A stretch of DNA of 64,000 bases. Source: an uncultured Polaribacter sp. (GTDB lineage: Bacteria > Bacteroidota > Bacteroidia > Flavobacteriales > Flavobacteriaceae). A program made the translations under genes and the position numbers. Below are positions 1-10,415 of this stretch, piece after piece (position 1 is the first letter of the stretch; each line of letters opens with the position of its first letter). The DNA lies in contig NZ_CANMBY010000003.1 in NCBI RefSeq assembly GCF_947496195.1, forward strand, positions 62,001-126,000, given 5' to 3'. The notes beneath the pieces were generated by a model, which saw nothing but the letters and a program-made list of their open reading frames with translations, was not told the origin of the DNA and made no database searches.

Positions 1-1182
1 GATCAAGTAGCGAATCACTGTGGTTTAGAACATTGGTGGATGAAAGATTTACCTTTTAATGATTGGATAAATGATCAAAAAAATTATGAAGACAATATTG
101 ATAATTGGACTTACAAGGTTACAAAATTCTCAAACCATAGAAGAACTACAAACCAAGATTTATATGCTTCAAAATCTGATAGAAAAGGGAATAATGAAGG
201 CTGGTTTGTAGAGGGTATGCCAGATTTGAATCAACGTAATCCTTTTATGGCAAAATATATTATACAAAATTCAATTTGGTGGATAGAAACGTTAGGTTTA
301 GGAGGAATTCGACAAGATACCTATCCCTATCCAGATAAAGATTTCATGAGTGATTGGGCAGGTGCTATAATGAATGAGTATCCTAATTTTTCAATAGTTG
401 GTGAAGAGTGGAGTTATAATCCTTTATTGGTTGGTTACTGGCAAACAGGTGCAAAAAATAAAGATGGTTATGAGTCTAACTTAAAATCTTCAATGGATTT
501 TCCTATGCAAAAGGCTATCATAGAAGGTATTAATGAAAAAGAATCTTGGGATAAAGGTTTGATAAAAATGTACCTAGGTTTAGCAAATGATTTTCATTAT
601 GTAACTCCAAAAGATATTATGGCTTTCTTAGACAATCATGATAAAAGTAGGATTTACACAGAAGTAAAAGAAGATGCTACAAAAGCAAAAATGGCATTAA
701 GTTATTTATTTGTGTTACCAAGAATTCCTCAAATGTATTATGGTACAGAAATTTTAATGGATGATACTGCTAATCCTGGAGATCATGGTTTAATTAGAAC
801 AGATTTTCCTGGTGGTTGGAAGGGTGATAAAGTTAATGCATTCACAGGGCAGGGATTAACTGCTCAGCAAAAAGAAATGCAATCTTTTATCACTAAACTT
901 TTAAACTACAGAAAAGATAGTAAGGCAATTCATGAAGGAAAAACTATTCATTTTGCTCCTTTTATGGGTACATATTTTTTGTTTAGATCTTTAGAAGATG
1001 AAACTATAGTGCACATTATTAATAAAAATGATGAACCTATTACTATTGATTTAAAAAGATACACTGAGGTTGGTTTAGATGGTAAAAAATTAAAAAATAT
1101 AATTTCTGGAGAAGAAATGATTTGGAATGATGCTATCGAATTAAAAGAAAAAGGAAGTATCATTTTAACTACAAAATTCTAA
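1..1182 (+). CDS. SusA-like neopullulanase / alpha-amylase, GH13 (5' truncated)
   Basis: The frame is open to the left edge and runs to a TAA, so this is the C-terminal 393 residues of a larger protein. It begins inside the (beta/alpha)8 barrel at the conserved His region (VANHCGLEHWW), which resembles the same region of Bacteroides SusA. Numbering from the edge, GH13 catalytic residues are the nucleophile D106 (GGIRQDTY), acid/base E135 (VGEEW) and D214 (FLDNHD). A small beta-sandwich follows. Family role is hydrolysis of alpha-1,4-glucan oligosaccharides, in SusA in the periplasm; the signal sequence is outside the window. It is the first visible gene of a same-strand alpha-glucan operon, 54 bp ahead of the next start. 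Confidence 0.9.
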   Translation, partial: DQVANHCGLEHWWMKDLPFNDWINDQKNYEDNIDNWTYKVTKFSNHRRTTNQDLYASKSDRKGNNEGWFVEGMPDLNQRNPFMAKYIIQNSIWWIETLGLGGIRQDTYPYPDKDFMSDWAGAIMNEYPNFSIVGEEWSYNPLLVGYWQTGAKNKDGYESNLKSSMDFPMQKAIIEGINEKESWDKGLIKMYLGLANDFHYVTPKDIMAFLDNHDKSRIYTEVKEDATKAKMALSYLFVLPRIPQMYYGTEILMDDTANPGDHGLIRTDFPGGWKGDKVNAFTGQGLTAQQKEMQSFITKLLNYRKDSKAIHEGKTIHFAPFMGTYFLFRSLEDETIVHIINKNDEPITIDLKRYTEVGLDGKKLKNIISGEEMIWNDAIELKEKGSIILTTKF

Positions 1183-1236
1183 TATACTTTAATTCTCTTT
1201 TATTTAGAAAATTAATTATTGAATAACTTTATAACT

Positions 1237-2208
1237 ATGAATAATATAATTCTAATACTATCTATCTTATTTATTTCTTCTTCTTCTTCTTTTAATATTG
1301 AAAAAGATAAAAGCACAAACACTTTACAAACAAAAATAAAGGCATACGAATTAACATCTGCAACTTTAGCAGCAGGTAAGTTAATGAGGGTAGATTCTTT
1401 TCCATCAAAGAATATCACTCCAAGACCTGTAGATGTTTGGTTACCAGAAAATTATTCTCCAAAAAAGAAATATGCTGTATTGTACATGCATGATGGACAA
1501 AACTTATTTGACTCTTTATCAACTTGGAACAAACAAGAATGGATGATAGATGAGCATGCAACTAGATTAATGAAAGAAGGTATTACAAGAGATTTTATTG
1601 TAGTTGGTATTCATAATATTCCTCAAATTCGTTGGCAAGATTTATTCCCTCAAAAAGCTATGAATTATATGGATAAAACCATAAAAGATGAAGTGTATAA
1701 AAATGCCGCTAAAAATAATTTTAGTACTGATTTTAAAGGAGATGCTTATCTACAATTTATAGTCAAAGAATTAAAGCCTTATATTGATAAAACCTATTCT
1801 GTTCACACAAATAAAGAAAATACTTTTGTAGCTGGTTCTTCAATGGGAGGCTTAATGTCTATGTATGCTATTTCTGAATATCCAAATGTTTTTCAAGGAG
1901 CAGCATGTGTCTCTACACATTGGGTAGGTGCAATGCCACAAAAAAACAACCCATTTCCTAAAGCTATTTTTAACTATGTAGCTAAACATATACCAAATGC
2001 AGAGAGTCATAAAATTTATTTTGATTATGGTAACAAAACATTAGATCAATTTTATCCTCAATATGCCTCAACTGTAGATAGTATTTATACCAATAAAGGT
2101 TATACAAAAAAGAATTATAGAAACATATTTTATCCTAACACAAACCATTCAGAACGTTCTTGGCAGAAAAGAGTTGATATTCCATTAACTTTTTTACTAA
2201 AGAAATAA
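1237..2208 (+). CDS. Secreted alpha/beta-hydrolase, enterochelin-esterase-like
   Basis: A 323-residue protein. I start it at the ATG at 1237 rather than the in-frame TTG at 1219, because this gives a clean signal peptide (MNNIILILSILFISSSSS). The fold is of the putative esterase (enterochelin esterase/CE1-like) type: a strand with YMHDGQNLFD, the nucleophile elbow GSSMGG with S202, and a late histidine at H304 (NTNHSERSW). The family cleaves esters, but substrates vary widely and the true one cannot be read here. It lies between GH13 and GH31 genes, 20 bp before the latter, so it belongs to the alpha-glucan operon and may act on an acylated sugar or a related ester. Periplasmic location is inferred. 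Confidence 0.8.
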   Translation: MNNIILILSILFISSSSSFNIEKDKSTNTLQTKIKAYELTSATLAAGKLMRVDSFPSKNITPRPVDVWLPENYSPKKKYAVLYMHDGQNLFDSLSTWNKQEWMIDEHATRLMKEGITRDFIVVGIHNIPQIRWQDLFPQKAMNYMDKTIKDEVYKNAAKNNFSTDFKGDAYLQFIVKELKPYIDKTYSVHTNKENTFVAGSSMGGLMSMYAISEYPNVFQGAACVSTHWVGAMPQKNNPFPKAIFNYVAKHIPNAESHKIYFDYGNKTLDQFYPQYASTVDSIYTNKGYTKKNYRNIFYPNTNHSERSWQKRVDIPLTFLLKK

Positions 2209-2228
2209 GCTTAATTACTTCAATTAAT

Positions 2229-4655
2229 ATGAGAACAATACAATATCTATTTCTGCTTTTTTTCATATCAAGTTTTTATGCTCAAAATAATTCTCGTTTT
2301 TTAACGGGATTAAAACAAGATGGAAACACAATAAAAGTTGAGGTAAATGATGGTACTTATTTTATTAAATACTATTCAACTCAAATACTAGAAACTTCTT
2401 TTATCCCTAAAGGAGAAAAAATCAATAAAAGTTCTCATGCAGTTGTTTTAGAACCTAAAAAAGTTGAGTTGGTTTTACATTCATCAGATAATAAAACAGT
2501 TGTAATTTCAGACGGAATTTGCTTAGATATTATTAATAAACCATTTCAAATTGTTTATACAGACAAGCAAAACAATTTAATTACTTCAGAGAAAAGAGGT
2601 TATTTTACATCAAAACACAACCCATTAGAATCTGTAAAAGGGAATTTTCCTTATGAAAAAACAGAAAAAATTGAGTTTAATTTAACAGCAGATGAAATTT
2701 TATATGGAGCAGGAGCAAGGGCTTTAGGCATGAATAGAAGAGGTAAACGTTTAGCTCTATATAACAGAGCACAGTATGGATATCAAAATTATGCTGAGTT
2801 AATGAATTTTACAATTCCTGTGGTTATATCCTCAAAAAAATATATACTTCATTTTGATAATCCACCTATTGGATATTTAGATTTAGACAGTAAAAAAGAC
2901 AATTCTTTAACGTACGAAACCATTTCTGGTCGTAAAACTTATCAAGTAATTGTTGGTGATTCTTGGGAAGATTTAATAGAAAATTATACAGATTTAACAG
3001 GTAAACAACCTTTACCTCCAAGATGGACTTTAGGGAATTTTTCTAGTAGATTTGGTTACCATTCTCAACAAGAAACTGAAGCTACAATTGCTAAGTACAA
3101 AGAAGATAACATTCCTGTTGATGCTATAATCCTTGATTTATATTGGTTTGGGAAAACAGTGCAAGGAACCATGGGAAATCTTGAAGTTGATAAAGACTCT
3201 TTTCCAGATATGAAAGGTATGGTTTCTCGCTTAAAAGAAAAAGGTGTAAAAACGGTCTTAATTACAGAACCATTTATTTTAAGTACTTCTAGCAAATGGG
3301 CTGAAGCTCATAAAAAACAAGTACTAGCTAAAGATACTATTGGTAACTCAGCTAAATATGATTTTTACTTCGGAAACACAGGTATTGTAGATATCTACAA
3401 AAAAGAAGGTAGAGAATGGTTTTGGAACATCTACAAAGAAATTTTAGGTTATGGAGTAAAAGGTTTGTGGGGCGATTTAGGAGAACCAGAAGTATTACCT
3501 TCTTGGGTAAATTTTGGTGAAAAGAAAAAAGCAGATGAAATTCATAATATTTATGGTCATGATTGGGCTAAACTAATTTTTGAAGGATATCAAAAAGATT
3601 TTCCTACTGAACGTCCTTTTATTTTAATGAGAGCAGGTTATTCTGGTTCTCAACGTTTTGGAATGATTCCTTGGTCTGGAGATGTCAGTAGAAGTTGGGG
3701 TGGTTTACAATCTCAACCAGAAATTTCTTTACAAATGGGTATCCAAGGTCTAGGTTATATGCATTCAGATTTAGGTGGTTTTGCTGGAGCAAATTTAGAC
3801 GATAATTTATATGTTAGATGGTTGCAGTATGGTGTTTTTCAACCCATATTTAGGCCACATGCACAAGAAGATGTTGCAAGCGAACCTGTTTTTAGAAGCG
3901 ATTTTGCAAAAAAACATGCTAAAAAAGCCATTGAATTACGTTACAAAATGTTGCCTTACAATTACAATTTAGCTTTTGAAAACAATCAAAAAGGAACACC
4001 ATTAATGCGTCCTATTTTCTTTGAAGAAAATGATCAAAAATTAATGACAACTTCCTCTACGTATTTGTGGGGAAAAGATTTTTTAGTGACACCAATTCTA
4101 AAAGACTCTATAAAAAATACAAAAGTAGTTTTTCCAAAAAATACAAACTGGTTTAATTTTTATTTTGATGAAGATAAAGTAGAAGGAGGACAAATAAAAA
4201 CCGTAAAAGTTAAGCAGAAAGCAATACCTACTTATGTTAGAGGAGGTGTAATAATTCCGTTAACTAAAGTTGTACAGACTTCAGATAATTATAATGGATA
4301 TTATTTAGAACTACATTATTGGTTTGATGATACTGTAAAAGAATCTGAAAGAACAATCTATAATGATGATGGTTTAACAGCAAATGCTTTCGAAAATGGA
4401 GCATATGAATTACTAGAATTTGAAGCTGATATTGAAAAGAAATATTTAGAAATAGATTTAGAAGCTGAATTTGGTGAAAACTGGAAACCAAACCAAAAAG
4501 AGGTTGTTTTAGTTCTTCACAATATCAATTGGAAACCAAAAAGAGTAAAAGTCGATAACAAAAGAAAAAGAATTAATGTAGAAAATAATACATTAAAAAT
4601 TCCTGTGAAATGGAATACCGAAAAAGAATTAAAAATAAAAATATCATTAAAATAA
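2229..4655 (+). CDS. GH31 alpha-glucosidase-type glycoside hydrolase
   Basis: An 808-residue protein with a signal peptide ending near FYAQ. The N-terminal beta-sandwich (about 25-250) precedes a TIM barrel with the GH31 signatures: nucleophile D416 in GLWGDLGEPE and acid/base D485 in WSGDVSRSW. C-terminal beta domains follow, including the usual VRGGVIIPL strand. GH31 enzymes are retaining alpha-glycosidases, mostly alpha-glucosidases or alpha-xylosidases. With GH13 and GH97 neighbours, removal of terminal alpha-glucose (alpha-1,4 or alpha-1,6) in the periplasm is the best inference. The next start is only 9 bp downstream, consistent with one transcript. Family is certain; exact linkage is not. 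Confidence 0.93.
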   Translation: MRTIQYLFLLFFISSFYAQNNSRFLTGLKQDGNTIKVEVNDGTYFIKYYSTQILETSFIPKGEKINKSSHAVVLEPKKVELVLHSSDNKTVVISDGICLDIINKPFQIVYTDKQNNLITSEKRGYFTSKHNPLESVKGNFPYEKTEKIEFNLTADEILYGAGARALGMNRRGKRLALYNRAQYGYQNYAELMNFTIPVVISSKKYILHFDNPPIGYLDLDSKKDNSLTYETISGRKTYQVIVGDSWEDLIENYTDLTGKQPLPPRWTLGNFSSRFGYHSQQETEATIAKYKEDNIPVDAIILDLYWFGKTVQGTMGNLEVDKDSFPDMKGMVSRLKEKGVKTVLITEPFILSTSSKWAEAHKKQVLAKDTIGNSAKYDFYFGNTGIVDIYKKEGREWFWNIYKEILGYGVKGLWGDLGEPEVLPSWVNFGEKKKADEIHNIYGHDWAKLIFEGYQKDFPTERPFILMRAGYSGSQRFGMIPWSGDVSRSWGGLQSQPEISLQMGIQGLGYMHSDLGGFAGANLDDNLYVRWLQYGVFQPIFRPHAQEDVASEPVFRSDFAKKHAKKAIELRYKMLPYNYNLAFENNQKGTPLMRPIFFEENDQKLMTTSSTYLWGKDFLVTPILKDSIKNTKVVFPKNTNWFNFYFDEDKVEGGQIKTVKVKQKAIPTYVRGGVIIPLTKVVQTSDNYNGYYLELHYWFDDTVKESERTIYNDDGLTANAFENGAYELLEFEADIEKKYLEIDLEAEFGENWKPNQKEVVLVLHNINWKPKRVKVDNKRKRINVENNTLKIPVKWNTEKELKIKISLK

Positions 4656-4664
4656 CAATCAATT

Positions 4665-6539
4665 ATGAGAAAAATTTATGGTTTAGTTTCAGCTTTAGTT
4701 TTATCAATAAGTATTGGTTGTATGTCTGAGAAAAAGATAGAAAAGAGTATAATGCAAGAGGATAATCAAAAGAAAACTGTTGTGTATCAAGTGTTCACTC
4801 GTTTGTTTGGTAACACAAACACTACCAATAAACCTTGGGGAACTATTGAAGAAAATGGAGTAGGTAAGTTTAACGATTTTACAAACAAAGCTTTAAAAGA
4901 AATTAAAGATTTAGGGGTAACACACATTTGGTATACAGGTGTTCCACATCATGATGTAATTCGTGATTATTCAAAATATGGAATTTCAAATGATGATCCA
5001 GATGTAGTTAAGGGTAGAGCAGGTTCACCTTATGCTGTAAAAGATTATTACAATGTAAATCCAGATTTGGCTGTAAATGTAAAGAATAGATTAGAAGAAT
5101 TTGAAGCTTTAATTAATCGTTCACATAAAGCCAATTTAAAAGTGATTATAGATATTGTTCCTAATCACGTGGCTCGTAATTACCAAAGCGTAACAAACCC
5201 TAAAGGAACCAAAGATTTTGGTGCAGATGATGATACCTCAGTAGCTTATCATGTAAACAATAACTTTTATTATGTGCCTAATACACCTTTTGAAGTACCT
5301 GATTTTTTAAACGGATTCAAACCCTTAGGAGGTGAAAACCATCCACTTTCAGATGGTAAGTTTGATGAAAACCCTGCAAAATGGACAGGTAATGGTGCAC
5401 GTTCTCCAAAACCTAGTTTTTATGATTGGTACGAAACAGTAAAAGTAAATTATGGTATTTCACCTGATGGTAAAAAAGACTTTGATGAACTTCCAAAAGG
5501 ATTTGAAAACGAAGATTATAAAAAACATTTTGAATTTTGGAAAGACAAAACTGTACCTAATTCTTGGATAAAGTTTAGAGACATTGCTTTGTATTGGTTA
5601 AAAAAAGGAGTAGATGGTTTTAGGTTTGATATGGCAGAAATGGTGCCAGTTGAGTTTTGGAGTTATTTAAACTCAAACATCAAAATGAAAAACCCAAATG
5701 CTTTTTTATTAGCAGAAGTCTATAATCCTAGCTTATATAGAGATTATATTAAAAAAGGAAAAATGGATTATTTGTATGATAAAGTAGAATTGTACGATAC
5801 TATAAAAAACATTATGCAAGGTAGAGGCTTAACAGATCATATTCCTCCTATTCAAGAAGGTTTAAAAGATATTGAGCATCATATGTTACACTTCTTAGAA
5901 AACCATGATGAACAGAGAATTGCAAGTCCAGAATTTGCTGGTAAAGCAAAGATAGCTAAACCAGCAATGGTAGTTTCTGCAACCATTTCTACTTCACCAA
6001 CTATGGTTTATTTTGGACAAGAGTTGGGAGAAGATGGTTCTGAGAATGCAGGTTTTGGTAGTCCTTCTAGAACCTCAATTTTTGATTATGTAGGAGTACC
6101 ATCATTTCAAAGATGGGTAAATCATAAAAAATTTGATGGAGGTCAATCTACTAGAGAAGAACTTAAGTTAAGAGATTTCTATAAACGTTTATTAAATTTT
6201 ACAATTTCTTCTGATGCTTTAATGGGTGAATATGCAGATATACATCAATACAACAGGCAAAAAACATTAAACTATAATCAAAAAGTACTTTCTTTTGCAC
6301 GTTGGTCAGAAAATGAAAAACTCATTGTTATTTCTAATTTTGATGCAATTGGTAATCATAGATTTGTATTAGAAATTCCTGCTGAGGTTATTAAAAAAAT
6401 GAAAATAAAAGATGGTAATTATATGATGTTAGATCAGTTATATCAGCAAAAATCTTTCAAATTAACAGTTAGAGATAACATAGGATTATTAACAGTACAA
6501 TTAGCACCATTAGAATCTTATATTTTAAAACTTCAATAA
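4665..6539 (+). CDS. GH13 alpha-amylase-family lipoprotein (first of two)
   Basis: A 624-residue protein with an SPII signal (lipobox SIGC, C19). The GH13 barrel covers about 35-510, with DIVPNHVARN (conserved His region), nucleophile D322 in GFRFDMAEM, acid/base E351 in LLAEVYNP and transition-state D415 in ENHDEQR. A C-terminal beta domain follows. It should hydrolyse alpha-1,4-glucan; subfamily and product size cannot be read by eye. The residues after the lipid cysteine (MSEKK) are not acidic, so it lacks an obvious Bacteroidota surface-export signal and is more likely periplasm-facing. The next GH13 starts 11 bp later. Confidence 0.93.
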   Translation: MRKIYGLVSALVLSISIGCMSEKKIEKSIMQEDNQKKTVVYQVFTRLFGNTNTTNKPWGTIEENGVGKFNDFTNKALKEIKDLGVTHIWYTGVPHHDVIRDYSKYGISNDDPDVVKGRAGSPYAVKDYYNVNPDLAVNVKNRLEEFEALINRSHKANLKVIIDIVPNHVARNYQSVTNPKGTKDFGADDDTSVAYHVNNNFYYVPNTPFEVPDFLNGFKPLGGENHPLSDGKFDENPAKWTGNGARSPKPSFYDWYETVKVNYGISPDGKKDFDELPKGFENEDYKKHFEFWKDKTVPNSWIKFRDIALYWLKKGVDGFRFDMAEMVPVEFWSYLNSNIKMKNPNAFLLAEVYNPSLYRDYIKKGKMDYLYDKVELYDTIKNIMQGRGLTDHIPPIQEGLKDIEHHMLHFLENHDEQRIASPEFAGKAKIAKPAMVVSATISTSPTMVYFGQELGEDGSENAGFGSPSRTSIFDYVGVPSFQRWVNHKKFDGGQSTREELKLRDFYKRLLNFTISSDALMGEYADIHQYNRQKTLNYNQKVLSFARWSENEKLIVISNFDAIGNHRFVLEIPAEVIKKMKIKDGNYMMLDQLYQQKSFKLTVRDNIGLLTVQLAPLESYILKLQ

Positions 6540-6550
6540 AAAGTCAAATC

Positions 6551-8197
6551 ATGAAAAATATATTTTTATTACTTGTTTTAGCAACAATTATTAGTTGTGA
6601 TAAAAAATCACCAAATAATAAAACTGAGGTAGAAGCTAAAAAAGAGTTTGTTTGGGAAGCTGCAAATGTGTATTTCTTATTAACAGATCGTTTTAATAAT
6701 GGAGACTCTACAAATGATTTAAATTTTGATAGAACTAGAGAAACTGGTGTTTTACGTGGTTTTGAAGGTGGAGATATCAAAGGTATTACTCAAAAAGTAA
6801 AAGAAGGGTATTTTACAGATTTAGGTATTAATGCCATTTGGATGACTCCTATTGTAGAACAAATTCATGGAGGAACAGATGAAGGAACAGGAGTTACCTA
6901 TGGTTTTCATGGATATTGGACCAAAGATTGGACTAGTGTAGATCCTAATTTTGGCACCAAAGCAGATATCAAAGAATTGGTAGATGAAGCTCATAAAAAA
7001 GGAATCAGAATTTTATTAGATGCTGTAATTAATCATACAGGTCCTGTTACAGAAAAAGATCCTGTTTGGCCAGAAAGTTGGGTTAGAACAGAACCACAAT
7101 GTCAATATTCAAATTACGAGAATACAATAACATGTACTTTGGTTAAAAATTTACCAGATATTAAAACAGAAAGTAACGAAAATGTAGAATTGCCTCCACA
7201 ATTAGTTGCAAAATGGAAAGTAGAAGGACGTTATGAACAAGAAGTTAAAGAATTAGATGAATTTTTCAAAAGAACTGGTCACCCAAGAGCACCTCGTTTT
7301 TATATCATGAAGTGGTTAACAGATTATATTACAGAATTTGGTATTGATGGTTACAGAGTTGATACAGTGAAACATACAGAAGAAACTGTTTGGCAAGAAT
7401 TTAGAACAGAATGCGACTATGCTTTTGAGCAATACAAGAAAAATAATCCAGAAAAAGTCTTAGATGAAAATGAGTTTTATTTAGTTGGTGAAGTTTATAA
7501 CTATGCAATTTCTCATGGAAAAGCTTTTGATATGGGAGACAAGAAAATAAACTATTTTGATAAGGCTTTTGATGCATTAATCAATTTTGAGATAAAATGG
7601 AATGCAAAACAAATGGCTGAAGAAGCTGTTTTTAATAAATATGATTCAATATTACATTCAAATTTAAAAGGGTATAGTGTTTTAAATTATATGACTTCAC
7701 ATGATGATGGTCAACCTTTTGATAAAGAAAGAGAAATGCCATTTAAAACAGCAACCATGTTAATGTTAACTCCTGGAGCTTCACAAGTGTATTATGGAGA
7801 TGAAACAGCAAGAGATTTAACTATTGAAGGTGCAGTTGGTGATGCTACTTTACGATCTTTTATGAATTGGGATGCCACTCAAAATTCGTCAACTCAAAAA
7901 ATATTAAGTCATTGGCAAAAATTAGGTCAATTTAGAGCCAATCATATGGCAGTTGGTGCAGGTAAACATCAATTAATTTCAAAAGAAAATGGAATTGTAT
8001 TTTCTAGAGTTAGAAAAGATGATAAAATTATAGCAGGCATTAATTTACAAAAAGGAGAAAAAAGTTTAGAAGTTTCATCAATATTTAAAAATGGAGAACA
8101 GCTGAAAGATTGTTATTCAAACCAAGTTGTTGAGGTTAAAGACGGAAAAGTTTCTATAAATTCTGATTTTGATATTGTCTTATTAGAAAAAATATAA
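6551..8197 (+). CDS. GH13 alpha-amylase-family lipoprotein (second of two)
   Basis: A 548-residue protein with a lipobox IISC (C16). The barrel begins at about residue 38 (ANVYFLLTDRFNNGD, typical of extracellular alpha-amylases). Catalytic residues: D271 (DGYRVDTVKH), E314 (LVGEVYN) and D385 (TSHDDGQ). It is shorter than, and clearly different from, the GH13 upstream, so this is not a recent duplication. Two divergent GH13 lipoproteins beside a SusA-like GH13 suggest division of labour, such as endo-attack versus oligosaccharide trimming or branch handling; that is inference. Only 2 bp separate its stop from the GH97 start. Confidence 0.92.
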   Translation: MKNIFLLLVLATIISCDKKSPNNKTEVEAKKEFVWEAANVYFLLTDRFNNGDSTNDLNFDRTRETGVLRGFEGGDIKGITQKVKEGYFTDLGINAIWMTPIVEQIHGGTDEGTGVTYGFHGYWTKDWTSVDPNFGTKADIKELVDEAHKKGIRILLDAVINHTGPVTEKDPVWPESWVRTEPQCQYSNYENTITCTLVKNLPDIKTESNENVELPPQLVAKWKVEGRYEQEVKELDEFFKRTGHPRAPRFYIMKWLTDYITEFGIDGYRVDTVKHTEETVWQEFRTECDYAFEQYKKNNPEKVLDENEFYLVGEVYNYAISHGKAFDMGDKKINYFDKAFDALINFEIKWNAKQMAEEAVFNKYDSILHSNLKGYSVLNYMTSHDDGQPFDKEREMPFKTATMLMLTPGASQVYYGDETARDLTIEGAVGDATLRSFMNWDATQNSSTQKILSHWQKLGQFRANHMAVGAGKHQLISKENGIVFSRVRKDDKIIAGINLQKGEKSLEVSSIFKNGEQLKDCYSNQVVEVKDGKVSINSDFDIVLLEKI

Positions 8198-8199
8198 TT

Positions 8200-10311
8200 A
8201 TGAAGAAGTTAATAGTTTTAGTTTTTAGTTTATCAACATTACTATCTTGTAACGTTGCTTCATCAGGAGTATCATCTCCAGATGAAAATATAAAAGTCAA
8301 TTTTCATTTAAATGAAATTGGAAAATTCTTTTATACAATTACTTACAAAGACAAAGCTATTATTGATACTTCATTTGTTGGATTTGACCTTATAGATGCT
8401 CCAAATTTAACGAAAGGTTTTATTGCAAAAGTTAGAAAACCTGAAGAAGTAAACGAAACTTGGCAAATGCCTTGGGGAGAGCAATTAAACGTTGTAAATC
8501 ATTACAATGAGGTATTAGTAGAGCTTCAAGAAAGAGACAGTTTACAAAGAAAAATAAATATAGTTTTTAGAGTTTTTAATGATGGAGTTGGTTTTAGGTA
8601 CGAATTTCCAGTGCAACCTAATTTAAAAACTGCAATTATTAAAGAAGAACATACAGAATTTAATCTAACTAAAGATTATAAAACATTTTGGATTCCTGGT
8701 GATTGGGATATTTACGAACATTTGTATAGTACAACAAAACTATCAGAAATCGATGCAAAGTCTTACATTCCAAAAACCAATTTAGCACAATCTTATATAC
8801 CTGATAATGCTGTAAATACCCCTGTAACTTTGGTTGGAGGTGATGGATTGCATTTAAGTTTTCATGAGGCTGCCTTAGTAGATTATTCAGGAATGACTTT
8901 AAAAGTTGATACTCAAAACCTTTCTTTTAAAAGTCAATTAGTGGGGTCAGAAAATACAGAATATAAAGTAAAAAGAGAATTACCTTTTCATACACCTTGG
9001 AGAACCATTCAAATTACTTATAATGCACCTGATTTAATTACATCAAACTTAATAGTTAATCTAAATGAGCCAAATAAATTAGGTGATGTTTCTTGGTTTA
9101 CGCCTATGAAGTATACAGGTGTTTGGTGGGAAATGCATTTGGGGAAATCTTCTTGGGATTATGGAATGGAAATGGTTGATGGTAAATGGACAGATACAGG
9201 AAAAGCCCATGGTAAACATGGAGCAACTACAGAAAATGTGAAGCGATTTATAGACTTCTCAGCAAAAAATAATATTGGTGGTGTTTTAGTAGAAGGTTGG
9301 AATACTGGTTGGGAGAGATGGATAGGATTTGAAGATAGAGAAGGCGTTTTTGATTTTGTAACTCCATATCCAGATTATGATTTAGATGAAGTAACTAAGT
9401 ACGCAAAAGAAAAAGGTGTGCAAATCATCATGCATCATGAAACATCTGCTGCTACAGAAACCTATGAAAAACAACAAGACACAGCTTATGCTTTAATGCA
9501 GAAATACGGTATGCATGCTGTAAAATCTGGTTATGTAGGTAAAATCTTACCAAAAGGCGAATATCATCATGGACAGTATATGGTGAATCAATACAATAAT
9601 GCAGCAATAAAAGCTGCAAAATATCAAGTAGCTGTAAATGCTCATGAACCAATTAAAGCAACAGGTTTACGTAGAACATATCCAAATATAATTTCAAGAG
9701 AAGGCTTAAGAGGGCAAGAATTTAATGCTTGGGCTGGTGATGGAGGTAATCCTCCTGAACATTTACCAATTGTCGCATTTACTAGAATGTTAGCTGGCCC
9801 AATTGATTTTACACCAGGAATTTTTAATATAAAATTTGATGAATATCGAAAAGATAATCAGGTAAATACAACACTTGCTCAACAATTAGCATTGTATGTG
9901 GTAATTTATAGTCCTGTACAAATGGCTGCAGATTTGATAGAGCATTATGAGGCAAATCCAGCACCTTTACAATTTATAAAAGATGTAGGAGTAGATTGGT
10001 CAGAAACTAAAGTGTTAAATGGAGAAGTTGGTGATTTTGTAACCATTGCAAGAAAAGAGAAAACTTCAGGTAATTGGTTTTTAGGAAGTATTACAGATGA
10101 AATCTCAAGAGAAATTGAAATTAATTTTAATTTTTTAGAAGCTAATAAAATCTATGAAGCCAAGATTTATAGAGATGGAAATAATGCTCATTGGAATAAC
10201 AATCCATTAGACATAATAATAGAAACTTTTGAAATTAAAAAAGGTGATAGAAAAGTTATTAAGCTAGCAGAAGGTGGTGGCTTAGCAATTAGTTTAAAAA
10301 AGAAAAACTAA
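8200..10311 (+). CDS. GH97 inverting alpha-glucosidase, SusB-type
   Basis: A 703-residue lipoprotein (LLSC, C17). The N-terminal beta-sandwich (about 25-290) is followed by a TIM barrel and a C-terminal beta domain. Three glutamates line up with the catalytic set of B. thetaiotaomicron SusB: E414 in MHHETSA, E483 in NAHEPIK and E507 in LRGQEF. Their spacing (69 and 24 residues) equals that of SusB E439/E508/E532. This supports the inverting GH97a class, releasing glucose from malto-oligosaccharide ends, over the retaining alpha-galactosidase class. It is the last gene of the alpha-glucan operon; its stop overlaps the stop of a tiny minus-strand frame. Confidence 0.95.
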   Translation: MKKLIVLVFSLSTLLSCNVASSGVSSPDENIKVNFHLNEIGKFFYTITYKDKAIIDTSFVGFDLIDAPNLTKGFIAKVRKPEEVNETWQMPWGEQLNVVNHYNEVLVELQERDSLQRKINIVFRVFNDGVGFRYEFPVQPNLKTAIIKEEHTEFNLTKDYKTFWIPGDWDIYEHLYSTTKLSEIDAKSYIPKTNLAQSYIPDNAVNTPVTLVGGDGLHLSFHEAALVDYSGMTLKVDTQNLSFKSQLVGSENTEYKVKRELPFHTPWRTIQITYNAPDLITSNLIVNLNEPNKLGDVSWFTPMKYTGVWWEMHLGKSSWDYGMEMVDGKWTDTGKAHGKHGATTENVKRFIDFSAKNNIGGVLVEGWNTGWERWIGFEDREGVFDFVTPYPDYDLDEVTKYAKEKGVQIIMHHETSAATETYEKQQDTAYALMQKYGMHAVKSGYVGKILPKGEYHHGQYMVNQYNNAAIKAAKYQVAVNAHEPIKATGLRRTYPNIISREGLRGQEFNAWAGDGGNPPEHLPIVAFTRMLAGPIDFTPGIFNIKFDEYRKDNQVNTTLAQQLALYVVIYSPVQMAADLIEHYEANPAPLQFIKDVGVDWSETKVLNGEVGDFVTIARKEKTSGNWFLGSITDEISREIEINFNFLEANKIYEAKIYRDGNNAHWNNNPLDIIIETFEIKKGDRKVIKLAEGGGLAISLKKKN

Positions 10312-10415
10312 TCTTTACCAACTTTATTATACTCACTAATCATATAGTAAGCCCAAAAAATTACGCAGACTCCTACAAAAATAGAGAAATAGAAAATTAT
10401 TTCATCTGCGCTCAT
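10308..10415 (-). CDS. Candidate 35-aa single-pass membrane protein
   Basis: ATG at 10415, stop complementary to 10308-10310. The 35-residue product has a short acidic N-terminus (MSADEI), one hydrophobic helix (about 6-25) and a polar C-terminus (EYNKVGKD). Its first 14 bases overlap the end of the 59-aa frame upstream in another phase, which suggests translational coupling, and its stop overlaps the GH97 stop by 4 bp. The family is not recognised. The charge layout and coupling favour a real gene, but a frame this short can occur by chance. Confidence 0.4.
   Translation of the reverse strand: MSADEIIFYFSIFVGVCVIFWAYYMISEYNKVGKD

Noticed and set aside
1219..1236. TTG start for the esterase-like gene
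   Set aside because: It would put six extra polar residues ahead of a clean signal peptide beginning at the ATG at 1237.
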